Shown here piece after piece: positions 40,638-52,600 of a DNA stretch of 64,000 nucleotides. The notes under the pieces are model-generated. The model saw only the letters and a list, made by a program, of their open reading frames with translations, was not told the origin of the DNA and made no database searches. The stretch covers positions 29,974,001-30,038,000 of the forward strand of contig NC_133561.1 in the NCBI RefSeq assembly GCF_048773025.1. Direction: 5' to 3'. Position 1 is the first letter of the stretch. Every line of letters starts with the position of its first letter. Source of the stretch: Camelus bactrianus. Taxonomy: Eukaryota; Chordata; Mammalia; Artiodactyla; Camelidae. A program made the translations under genes and the position numbers.

Positions 40638-43600
40638 GTAAGTGTTTGGGGAAACACCTCAGATGCCTTTGAGGGTTGAATTGGCCACAGGCAGGGGAGT
40701 TGCTTGATGTTTTTGGATGGACTTAGTTGTAAACTGGTACTTAGGGCAGGACAAGGATGAAGGCCATAGGCTGCATTGGAGGCCCCCCCTACTCCCAGCT
40801 AGAGCCCCTCTCTGCTCTCCAGACACACCTCCTGTTTGGCTCAGGGATTGACTCGTAAGAGCCGAAGTGTCACCTTTCCCAGACATATTAGCCTGGTAAT
40901 ATGGGATCTCAAAGTAAATGCCTCCAAAATTCCTTCTTCTTACTGCTACATCCTCTTTCTTTGGATCTCTTTCACTGCTGAATTTTCAAAGTTCAAATCT
41001 AAATGAAGATTCTCTAATCCATCTGGTAGCCCTAATCCATTGCCCAAGCTCCATATCCCAATTTCCAGCGGCCTCCTGGGCACCCCAACTTCCCTATCCC
41101 ATCAAGGTCGGAAATGCAACAAGCCTAACGCTCAGCCTCACATTCCTCACTGGTCACCACCCAAATCAGCTACTCGATCTGTCTTAACTATCTCTGACAT
41201 CAGCTGCAAAATGCCAAAGTAGCTCTTCACCACCTCTTCCCTATTATCTCCAAACAGACTTTGACCCCAGCAATGGCCAATTCATGTAGTTTCTACAGTC
41301 GTATGTACCAGGATGGGAAGCAGTGGCAGCCCCAACTAGAGACGTAACCGAGGGAGCACAGGACCACCTCTTAACTAGCTCTTCCACTTCCTCGGCTGGA
41401 CCTGCCTGTAGCGCCACATCTACCTTCCTTGATCTTGACTCTAACCTTATGATCATCCTTCCCAACAGTCTTCAGTGGCTCCCACTGTCTACTGAATCAA
41501 ACTCCTTAAACGCAAACTCCTCCCTCGGACTCCCCTCTTACACGATGAGCTTACCACGCTCCCCTGAACTGTCCTAACCTCCAGCCAACGGGCGTCCTCC
41601 TTGAACACGAATGTGCTAGACTCCTGCCACCATACCTTTGTTCCTGCCATTCCTTCTGCCAGGAATATCCTTCCTCTTACCTCCACCATTTATGGGTCCT
41701 TCAAAATCCATCTCAACCTCCACCTCCTTCTCATACACTCTCTAGAGCCTCCTCTTCTGAATCCCAACAGCTGACCCCCTTCTGCCTTGTACTGTGGGTC
41801 GGGGTGTGTCCACCACATTTTATTGAATCAATGATAAGCATTTTGAGGGTCAAAATGGTTTTTTATTCATATTTGCTATCTGTGCGATGGCTGGAGCATA
41901 GAGGAAAGTCAGATGTTGGTTGAGTCGAAGATTGGAAAGCCCTAAAAGCCCAAGGGAATGGAGATTTAATGAAATAGACTCTGTGAGAAGTAGTAAGACA
42001 TATGTGAGCACAGTGGATGGTTAACTTAGACCTGAGAGGGAAGAGGTATTGGTTGAAAGTGGAAGATCTCTAGGAGAACGGAATCTAAATTGTACCACCA
42101 CTGTCTGTCCTGAGCAATATCACCATTCTAGCTGAGCCAGAGAGAGCCGTGCCCTGGGACTGGTCCTTCTCCATTTGTGCCCATCCCCACAGGATGGGGA
42201 GTTCAAGGTGCAAAAGGATGTGCCCACCCTAAGCCCACACCCACACCCACACCCCCTCCTCTAGACCTCAAATTCCCTGTCCAAATGACTCTGGGCCCGC
42301 TGTCAACAACTGTGTGAGTCTCTATCCTGGGTCTTCTATCCTAGGGTGACCCCTTGGCCTATAAAAGGGTAACTACAGGTAGCTGTTTGGGAAGGTGACA
42401 GATGGAGCTTGTACATGCAATCTGGGTAACCCACCATGTGAATGCCAGGACCCTTGCAGTGTGGGCAGGAGCCAGGGATGAGAACAGAAGGGAGAGAGGC
42501 CAGAGACTGGAGACAGACTTCGGGCCATTTTTTCTTGCATTGCCATGTTTTAGACTGGACATCCAAGGAATGTGTAAATTTGTCAAGATAGGGGGGTAGA
42601 ACATACTTTATTCAACAGTTTCTTAGCCTGATTTATAACTTTAAAATACTTAGACATATGATATTTGGGTCTTATTTGTATTCCTGTCCCAGGTCCTGCA
42701 AATGTTGGGATGGTCCTGGTCTCAGAGCCCGGTGCATGAGGCACATTTCCTAGAGCCCTCAGTGGAGTTTCGTAACAAAGCAAGGCAGCTGCACATAGTG
42801 TAGGCTTTCAAACCTTTTCACTTTGACCCACAATAATGATACATACACTTGATGGTGTGACCTAGTGTACACACACCTAAAATTTCTTCTTTTTTTACGT
42901 TGGAGTCTAGTCACTTTCAATGTGTCCATTTCTGGTGTACAGCATAATGTCCCAGTCATGCATATATATACACATATATATTTGTTTTCATATCTTTTTC
43001 ATTAAAGGTTATTACAAGATATTAAATATAGTTTCCTGTGCTATACAGAAAAAAAAAAACTTGTTCTCTATCTATTTTTATGTATATGGGTTATCATTTG
43101 CAAAATTTATTCTTGATTCTTCAATCTGGGAATGACTTCAGGGCTTTAGCATTTGGATGGATGTCAGTATTGTTTTTCTGAGTTGGGAAGAGCTTGTGAA
43201 GGAACAGGTTTTGGAGGAAAAATAGAAGTTTTGTTTGTTTGTTTGTTTGTTTCCGTTATAAATTTGAAATAGATCTTAGACGTTTGAGTGAAGTCCAGGT
43301 AGAGGTGTCCAAGCCGAGACTGGAGATCCATGTTTCCATGAGATCTCTGTAGGGTCGGCATTAAAAGCCATGGGAGTAGATGAGCTTGGGGTGGGGAGGG
43401 TGGAGCAAAGGAGGACAGAGAAGAGAACTGGCCCCAACACCAGCCCCTGCCTCAGCCCAGCACTGTTAGAGAAGAAGAAAGCGCGAACAAACAAGGAAAT
43501 GCACATAAGGAGATTGAAAAGGAATAGCCACTGAGAGCGGGGTGTCAGGGAAGAGGAGAAAGCATTCCAAGGTGGGAAGGCTCAGTTCCACCAAATGCTG

Positions 43601-46600
43601 CCAAGAAGTTGAGAAAAACAAGACAAAGAAGTGACCACCCAACCGCGCAACAAAGGAAAATTTTGGTGACCGTGACAAGAGCCGTTTCAGTGGAATATCG
43701 GAGATAAAATTCTGACAGATGTAGGTGGAAGAGGAATTGGGAGATGTGGAAGTGGATTTAGTGACTTTGAGGAAGAAAACAGAAGTGGGGCGGGGGGCGG
43801 GGTAGATGAAGGGGAGCTGAAAAGTCGACTGAGGGGTTTTCCAATGTGGGCGCCATCAGGGCGCATACGCGTGTCACCCGCGGCGGTGCCGGAGGACGAG
43901 AACCAGCGAGGCAGGTAGGGGAAGGGGCTCATTACGGAAGAGAGGCGCTAAAGGAGGTGACAGGTGAGGGGAAGGGGACAGTCCATTCACAGCGACAGGA
44001 CCAAGGGCAGACCGCAGGCTGGACACACACAGGTCGGTGTTGGCAGAAGTGGGAAGGAGCAGAGGATGTTTTGCATCCTTTAAAAAAACAAATCCATGCT
44101 CCGTCTGATAAACAGAAACCTCTCAGGCTAGCGCCTTTCTTCCAGAGATTCGGCTGTGAGGAGTCTAGACGGTCCTCATCACCACTCCCACCTGGAAAAT
44201 CATGGATACAGGGAATCCGAAGTCTGAGCCCAGAGCAATGCCACCAGCCAAGGGTTTGGGGCCCTTTACCTCTTATGCATTATAAAAATGACACTTTTTT
44301 ACCATGTTCCAAACACATATTTATATCCAATTATATATTGAGAGTGAGTTTTTGAACTACATATAACCCTCTCCCCTACTATCAACACTGAAAATCAAGT
44401 CACCCCTTTCGAGATTAATGACACTTAGCAGCCGCTGTAATTATAGGTATTAAACAGGTTGGTGCCATTGGATGCCTTCTTCCACTGCTCCCCTACAAAT
44501 CATTTGGAAATGCAGTCACAGAGCCCAGAACTGCAGAAATTCAAGGGCACCTGGGATGCTTATTTAAGAATGCAGATTCATAGGCTCCATCCTAGACAGA
44601 TGCAGTCACCGTGCCTAAGGGTGGGACAGGGTCATCTGCATCCTAGCAAGTTTCCCCACAGGGGGACAGTAGTACACACTGTGCCTAAGCTCCAAGTTTG
44701 GAAAATCCACAAATCTATGCCTGGGGTATAGCTGAGAAGGTACTATGAACTCCAGGGAGAGCTGGGGTCTGGACATTTTCACCTCTCCAATGACTGCTTC
44801 CTTGGGACTGGAGCTCATGTGCCCCAACGCTTTCCTTGTGCTGCTTCTGCCCAGTGTTTGCACAATGAGGATGCCTTAGTCAACTCAAGCTGTTGTAACA
44901 AAATACCATAGACTGTGTTATTTAAACAACAGATGTTTATTTCTCACAGTGCCAGAAAGAAGTCCTAGATCAAGGTGCCAGCAGATCTGGTTCTCCGTGA
45001 GGGCCCTCTTCCTGCCCTGCAGATGGCCACCATCTTCCTGTGTGCTCACATGGTCTCTTCTTGGGTGCACAGAGGGAATAAGGACCCTAATGCCATGATG
45101 AGGGCTCCACCCTCATGGCCTCCTCTAATGCTCTTACTTTCCAAAGGCCTCACCTCCTAATACCATCATTTTGGGACTGGGGCTTCAACACAAGCATTTT
45201 GGGGAGACACAAACATACAGTCCATAACAGGGGATCTGGGCAAGCTGGGGTTTACCAGAAGCTCATCCTTGAGCGGAGTGAAGCCACTGGGGTGTCTTGT
45301 CTGCAGTTGTAGACCGAACCTGTTATTTTATGATCCTGTCCTTTCCTTATTTCCCCAGAACCCTTCCTTCCTCCTGCTCTGTCTTACCCCTGCCCATTTT
45401 ACAGCATCCCCGCCTTGAGAAAGCAACAGGCACGCCCCTTTCTGGCTGGGTGGGTCCAAAAATGCTTGCATGCTCACTCTTGGGTGCTGGGCTTTACACA
45501 CAGGTGTGGCCCCTCTGGACATATGGGGGATTCCCCTACCCCCTTGATTTGGGTCCTTGTCCTTTGAATGGGCCACTCTTCCATTGGCGTGTTCCAGTCA
45601 CAAGGCTACCTCATGTGTCTGTTTCCAGCGGATTTAAAGCAGTGTGGGTTATTCGTGTGAAGGTTTCCATGTCAGAGCATGCATGTCTGCCGGCCCCTCT
45701 GCTTTTCCCTACCACGGTAACCAGCTACACCTTCCGATCTTAACATGCCTGTGAATGCTCCAGGTCGAGCCACTCTCTCACCTCCTCTACCCCCCATCTC
45801 ATGCTCCCATGGCTGTTTCCACCTCTTTACTATTGCTCACATTCTCGCCTCTCCCCAGAACGTCCTCCTCAGGTCTCTCTGCCTATCCAGAATCCTCCAT
45901 CCCTGCTTCTTTCCTTGACTTTCTTCATTTTGCTAAATTCCTTGGGTCTATTCTTAATGTGTGGTCTGTAGATGAATTTCAGGAAGTTTGTGACTGTTCC
46001 TCCCCACCATGAACGTTCCATGGTCTCTCTCCTGTCCCAGCCTTTATGGGGGCTGTTCTCACTCTCTGGAAGGTTCTCTCTTCCACCGAAGTCCCCCAGC
46101 CCCACACCAACACACACACTTCACCCTCTGAATCATCTTCCCAGAAATATACAGACATTTATGGGGACTCCCTTTGTTGACAATTAATTATACTTTGTTT
46201 TACCCTCTCTCAGCCAATGCATAAGCTTTTTGATGGCAGGGACTCAGGAACCTCCCCTTTTATTCCTCCCTGCTCCACACCCTCCCCAATGCACATACTT
46301 TGTGCACACACATCAAATCCAGCCTTGCCTTCCCTCTGCGTTCCCTTCTGCAGTGAGATGGCCATCATTCCCTCAGTTGCCCTCCACACCCAGCCCTTCA
46401 GGTTACAACACAGACATCATTTCTTCTGGAAAGCCTTCCTCAAATTACATCATCTTCCGGGACGGCCTGGACCAGGCGCCCCTGTTGGCTGCTTCCGCGG
46501 AGCCCTGCGGCTCTCTGCCGTGGAACGTGCCGTGCTGCCCTGCTGTGCTTTGGCTGTCCATCTGCGCCTCCCAAGACGTGGTTCCTTCTGTGAGGGGAGG

Positions 46601-49600
46601 GAAGCCAGCCGTATTACCGTCATAGGAAATGCATTCAACAGATAGCTGTTGAATGCTTGATGAAAAGAACTGGAGGTGAATGGTTGTTTTGGTTGGATGG
46701 TGCCGAGCAAAACAAAACTGGACTGGAAAACCTGTTGCAGCAAATCTTACCATTTCTCCCAACATCACACTGAAGTCACTTGAGGGTCAGGTGCTGGCTG
46801 GGGCACCGTGGCATATCCTCTCCCCCTGGAGTGAGACAGCAGTTTTGACTGTATTCTCAGGAGTTTGGTGCCTGGACCTGTATGGGTTTGGGTTTGGTGA
46901 TGAGTTTGAGGATTACATTAAGGCTGGGGCTGGGGAGAGGCTCAGCCTTGGGCTTAGGGCTGGGGGGTGAATACAGAGCTGGACTGAGGATGTAAATAGG
47001 GTTGGGAGGAGGCGGAGGATGAGGCTAGGGCTGCAGATCAGGACAGGGCAGAGGCTGAGGGCTGGCTGAGGCTCAGGCTGGTAACAGGGAGGGGGTTGGC
47101 TCTAGGGATGAGGGTGAGGCTGGGCTGGGGCCTCGGTGGGAAACAGGGCTGGAATTGGGGGTGGGGCTGGGGGTGGGGCTTCCTCTACATTAATTCCCTC
47201 TCCCTGCAGTATCTGGGGCTCTGAAGGTCATTCCAGAAGTCAAGCTGGAGGGACTGCTGGGAGGATCTGTTATCATCGAGTGCCCACTTCCTGAAAGGGA
47301 TGTGAGGCTCTATCTGTGCCGGAAGGCGGCCCAGTCTGGAATATGCAGCACCGTGGTGTCCAACAGGAACTTCGTCAGTGAGGAATACAAACACAGAGTC
47401 ACTCTGGAGCTGTGTCCAGACAGGCACCTGTTCCTGGTGGAGGTGACAGAGCTGACCAGGAGCGACAGCGGGGTCTATGCCTGTGGGGTGGGCATGAACA
47501 CAGACCGAGGCAAGACCCAGCAGGTCACCCTGATTGTTCACAGTGGTAGGTGCTCCCCCAACTGGAGGCTCAGGCCACCCAGAAAACATTTCCTCTCCAA
47601 AAGGCTGGAGCAACCATCACATCATAGCAGTCCCCAGACTCTTTAACCATTGCCATGTTAGCCAGTCCCGTGGGAATTGGGATTTGTATAGTTGAAACCT
47701 CATAGAGTCAGTGAACTTCATGGTCCACTGAATTTTCTGTCCAAACTGTGTGAAAGGAACAGGATGCTCTCCTCGGGTGGTGTTGTACCCATCCTGTCCA
47801 GGGCAAGAGGGGAGGTGGGGGATGAGACTGAGGAGGGGCTGAGACTGGAGGAAACTGGAAGCAAAAGGATGTACTTGGCCGCATAATCATCCCATGAGAA
47901 ATAACAGGGATAAATACAGAGGAAAGACAGGCATATTTCAAGCCACAGTTGTAGACCAAACCTGTTACTTTATGATCCCGTCCTTTCCTTATTTCTCCAG
48001 AACCCTTCCTTCCTCCTGTTCTCCTCTGCCTTCTTCAGACACACACAGCACTAACTCAACAACATAGACTCCCAGCGGCCTCAGGGAATGCTGACTGGGT
48101 TAGGGTGAAAAAATATCTCTCTCAGGGAAGTCCCACCCAGCTCTCTCTTCTGCTCCTCTTGGTGTGCCCTGCCCTCATCCCCTCGCTGCCATCTGACTGA
48201 CTGAGTCAGCTTCAATTCATACCAGCAGACCCCTCCCCAGGCCTGGGTCTCATCCTAGAGGCCACCAATGGATTCCTCTTGCCTCCATAGATTACGAGCC
48301 ATTCTGGGAAGAAGAGCCAATACCTGAGCCTCCAGCATGGTTTAATAGATTCCTACAATTGCACATGCTTCCCTGGTTCCAGATGCCTGCACATGCCAGC
48401 CCTTTACAATTCATATCCAAAGGTCAGTTCACCAAAGCTAGGGTGGTGGGTGGGGGAGATTTTATGGCGTTGTGAAAACAGAGAAGAGGGTATGTGTTCA
48501 GTTCAGAGTCACTGGCAGAGAACAGCTGAGTCTAGGTGTGTATTTCCCTGCCTTAGGAGAGGGTACCTCCCTGAGATCGAAGTTCTATGTCCTTCAAGCC
48601 CATCCTTCAGTCTGGAAGCTTGGCACTAGTTGCAGAACTTACATATTACCACCAGGTGGCGCCATAAGGAATGAAGTTTGTGCTCCATTCACAAAGTCTA
48701 GCTCTTTTATGAATGACTGTGGCAATCAAGCCTTGGGCAGACGTTTCTCAGCCAGAGGCCCTCACGCCTCCTGCTCCCCATAGGGCTGTCTTCCACTTGC
48801 TGGCATACAGTGATTTAACAGCTCTATTTTGCAATAAAAAGATTAATAAGGATTTACTTATACTTATACTTTTATGTTTCTATCATTTTCGTGTCTCAAA
48901 TGCATTTTGACATGCAATATTTGTATCACATCCTCACATCTTCCCCATGAGATAGATACATTAATTGAATACTGTTACACTAGAGGACTCTGCTGGCTAC
49001 CCAGAGGGGGATGGTGTAACTGAGTTCACTGTATACACAAGGCTGTGACTGACAGGTGTGGGCTGGGGGAGACTAGACAAGCACATAGGTATAGCACAAG
49101 GCAGGCTGGGAATTGAACCACAGACAAGGTTTTCTCCATGCTCAGAAGCAGGCAAGCTCTTCTGCCTTGGAAGTCAGGAAACGCTTCCAGTAGGAAAAGG
49201 AGTTTGAAGATATTTACTAGGTGTAGATGGCATGCTCAGAAGGCATTTCAGGCTATGAGAAGTGCAGGAAAAAGGCAGTCTAGATAAAAGGGAAGAATGT
49301 GTTCAGGAAAGAAATGGTTGACACAATGCTGTTGGAGATGAGGGTGTGTATATGGAAGGTCACTTTTCCCTGCTGTTTCCTGCAGCAACCACAACAGCTC
49401 AAAGGACGGAGGCCCCTCCAACACACCATCCCTCCCCCCCCATCTCAATCACCCACCGCCCTCGAGTTTCCAGGGTATCTTCAATAGCAACTCCTGAGCC
49501 CACAACCCTCCTGCCATCCACCAAAACCTCAAAAATCTCAGCTCGGGAGGAACTGCTCAGGCCCCAGACAGCCAGCTACAACCACCAAACCCGGCTTCAC

Positions 49601-52600
49601 AGGCAGAGGTAAGGAGCCTCCACCATCTCGGATGGGCTAAAACCAGCAAAGTAATGTAGAGTTAGGAGATCCACTGAAATCTTCCCGAAGTGTCTATTAA
49701 CAGAGACCTTTCTTGACTTAGTCTCTAGAAGCCACTGTGAAATATACCACCTATGAGTATAACACATTAACTTATTAGTTCTCTGAACAAGAACACATTT
49801 AGTGCCCCAGCAGGAGATCTTGTAGGAGATCTAAATCTTTCAGTCTCTCAGCATTTATTCAGATCTATTTGGATGGGGAAGAACTAAAGGAGTATAAAAT
49901 TAGCTACTAAACTATTGACTATTAAAATTAATTTCACGTGTTTCCTTTTACTTTTTCAATGTGGCTACTAGGAAATGTAAAATTAGATATATGGGTCACA
50001 TAACATCTCTGTTGGACAGCATTGGTCTTAAGGCAGGGGTACAACCCAGGAAAGTGCTGCAACGGACCACTAGGGGGCATTGCATCCTCCAAAGAAAACC
50101 TGTAATACTAACTGAAATTATTTTTGCCTAAGCAAAGACACTCACGTTAGTAAAGAAAAGGACCTCCAACATCATTTGGGTCATAGAGATAGGAGACTGA
50201 GCCCATGAGAACTGAGCCGTAGTTCTATTTGAAGCCAGAACCAGGATTCCTGATTCCTAGTTCGGTAAACTATACCAGCCTACTAGTAGAGAAGAATTCA
50301 AGTCAGCTCAACCAACATTTTCTCAAATCTCTATGTGCCAGGCATTGTACTATGTCCTGAAGATGTAAAAAAGTTGCAAACATGAGATATCCAGGTCTTA
50401 GATTATTAACTAATGCAGTATGACTATGATAAAGGGTTGTAACTGGTTGAAGTGGTGACACAGAGGGAAAAAAAAAAAAAGGATTCTGATTTCAGCATGA
50501 TTGGAGAAGAAAAGAGGACTTAGGCACTGGGCCTTTAAAGAAAGTAAGATTTCAATATGTAGGGAAAAAATGGAGGGAGGACCTTCTAGGCAGAGAGAAT
50601 ACCACGAGAAAAACATTCTTTTTTCCACAGTTATAAGAAACTAACTCATTTAATATTAGCAATGATCTCGTGAGGAAGCAGATGCAGAAAGTTGGAAGTG
50701 GAACTGACATTTGTTGGCTGCTGTTTAGACCAGGTCCATTAAATTTTTTACATTCACTATTTTCTTTCATCCTTAAACCAATCTGGTCAACACATTTTCC
50801 GACACCCATTTACTGGGAAATGAGGCTCAGAGAAGTTAGGAAACTAATTAAAGATCACACAGCCAGAAAAAGCTGAACCTGATTTTGAATCCAGGTTTCC
50901 TGACTCCAGAGACAGGCTCTTTTGGGGGTCTCCATAAAAGTTGGCTACTTGGGTGCTGCCTTAAACCCCACCTCCCTTCCTGACCTCTACTGTCTCTCTC
51001 CCCCTCCTTTCCTGTTCAGAGCCTTCAACCACAGCCCAGGACGGATGTCTGCGATGGAAGACCAAGGATTCCACATCCTGATCCCCACCATCCTGAGTCT
51101 CATCCTGCTGGCATTTATGGGACTGTTGGCAAAAAGGGTCATTCAAAGGAGGAAAGGTGAGGGGGTCGGGCTCCGTTAGGGAGCGCTGAGCTGTCCAAAG
51201 GGCCCAGAGCACTCAGACCACTCCGATCTCCCGGGAACACTCAGTTACTTTAGATGAGCAGCCTAGGATATGGGGAACGTGGGAGGGGCTCACTTGTCTG
51301 GAAATGGGGACGGGGAAGAGCGCGGCCTGGACCCTTTGGTCTTCTGCAGAGGGCAAGGCTGTGCCTCTTACATTACATTCTGAGCATCTACAGTCAGACG
51401 TTGCCAGACACCGGGGAGGAAGACAGCCTTCAGTTTCCTAAAACTTGGGGCGGGGAGGGGGTGGCCATGGGCCTCTGACGCTTTTTTCCTCTCTCCCCGT
51501 GGTTTTGCCCCGAAGCTCTCTCCAGGCGGGTCCGCCGACTGGCTGTGAGGATGCGCGCCCTGGAGGCCTCCCAGAGGCCCGTGTCGCAGCGGCCCCGCGT
51601 GTCGCAGAGGCCGCGCACCCAAAACAACATCTACAGCGCCTGCCCTCGGCGCCCTCGGGGGACGGACGCTGCTGGTGAGAGCGCGGGCAGGTGTGGGGAG
51701 AGCGGGGCGGGACGGGGCGGGAGCCGGAGCTGCAGCAGCAGAAACCCGCGGCGCGGAGGGTGAGCCGGAAGGGCAGCGCCTGGGGGGCGGCAGGATCGGC
51801 CCCTGGTCCCCAGGGCAGAGCTGGGGGTGGGGCTGGACCCTTAGCCCCGCCCTCATCTCGGCCCTCCCCGTTCCCCCTAGGTGTGGGGACCACACCTCTC
51901 CCGGGCCCCGGGGCGTCGGCGCCGCCCGCCAGGCCACAGGTAAGCTCCGCCCCGCCCCGCCCCGCCCATGATTGGCAGCTGCGGCCCGAATGGGCGGCCC
52001 CAGGCCTGGGCGTGGACCAGCACGCAGTCACTCCAGCTTGGCTTGGCTGGAGGGCGCGGGCTTTCCCAGCGGCTCCCGCGCGAGTCCGGGAAGAAGGATA
52101 GGTTTCCTCCTTAAACCGTGTCAGTAGACGACTACCCGACAATTGTGGTAGATTTAGTTGCGTGGCTTTTAGCCAAGCGTTTCTCGTGGGATAAATGGGA
52201 GCTTAGCGAATGATAGATGGTAACTCTCCAAACGCATGAAAGGCTTTCCTCCGTGTGGAAGAGATTCGATTTCTAGGAGGTCTTAAGTAGGTGGAAGTTA
52301 CCCAGTTTCACATTAATATGAGGAAGTACTTGCTAGTAAACCCTATAAAATGAGAGGATACAGTTTACCCATCACTGAAGGCAGCTAAGCCTGGCCTAGA
52401 GGATGACTTGGCAGATGAAAAGATGTAGACAAGGATTCAGCACTTTGGGTGAGGAAGACTCCTCCTGAAGTCCAGGAACGGGCATAGGGAACTCATCTTT
52501 CTGTCGATGGCCATCGGCAGAAGGAGGGTGAAAAACCTTTAAACCATCCATTCATCTTTGTTTTCCCAAGTTAAGAAAGGGAAACATTTAATTCTCTAAA

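Larger units (their letters stand above)
40638..47209 (+). other. FCMR: FCMR intron 1
   Basis: This 6.6 kb intron holds an L2-like tract (about 41100-41790), an antisense L1 3' end (42885-43130), an hAT/MER-like piece (44535-44720), an antisense MLT1-class LTR (44872-45233), one arm of a ~78 bp direct repeat (45304-45382), L2/MIR-like pieces near 46200-46480, and a GGCTGGGG-rich tract just before exon 2. No coding exon is seen. Confidence 0.6.
51490..52090. other. CpG-rich block over FCMR exons 6-7
   Basis: CG dinucleotides are dense from exon 6 to past exon 7, including CGCCCCGCCCCGCCCCGCCC near 51947-51966 (Sp1-type GC boxes). No other part of the window is as CpG-rich. No promoter evidence beyond composition. 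Confidence 0.6.

Noticed and set aside
42900-43130. Small AT-rich open frame in the L1 region
   Set aside because: It falls inside an antisense L1 3' UTR and is not a gene.
14365-45233. A complete endogenous retrovirus linked to the three LTRs
   Set aside because: The three MLT1-class LTRs lie far apart in different orientations with no internal retroviral sequence seen. They are solo fossils.
51438-52142. Minus-strand open frame of 234 codons over FCMR exons 6-7
   Set aside because: It is antisense to real FCMR exons in a CpG-rich block, and the product is Gly/Pro/Arg/Ala-rich with no family likeness.
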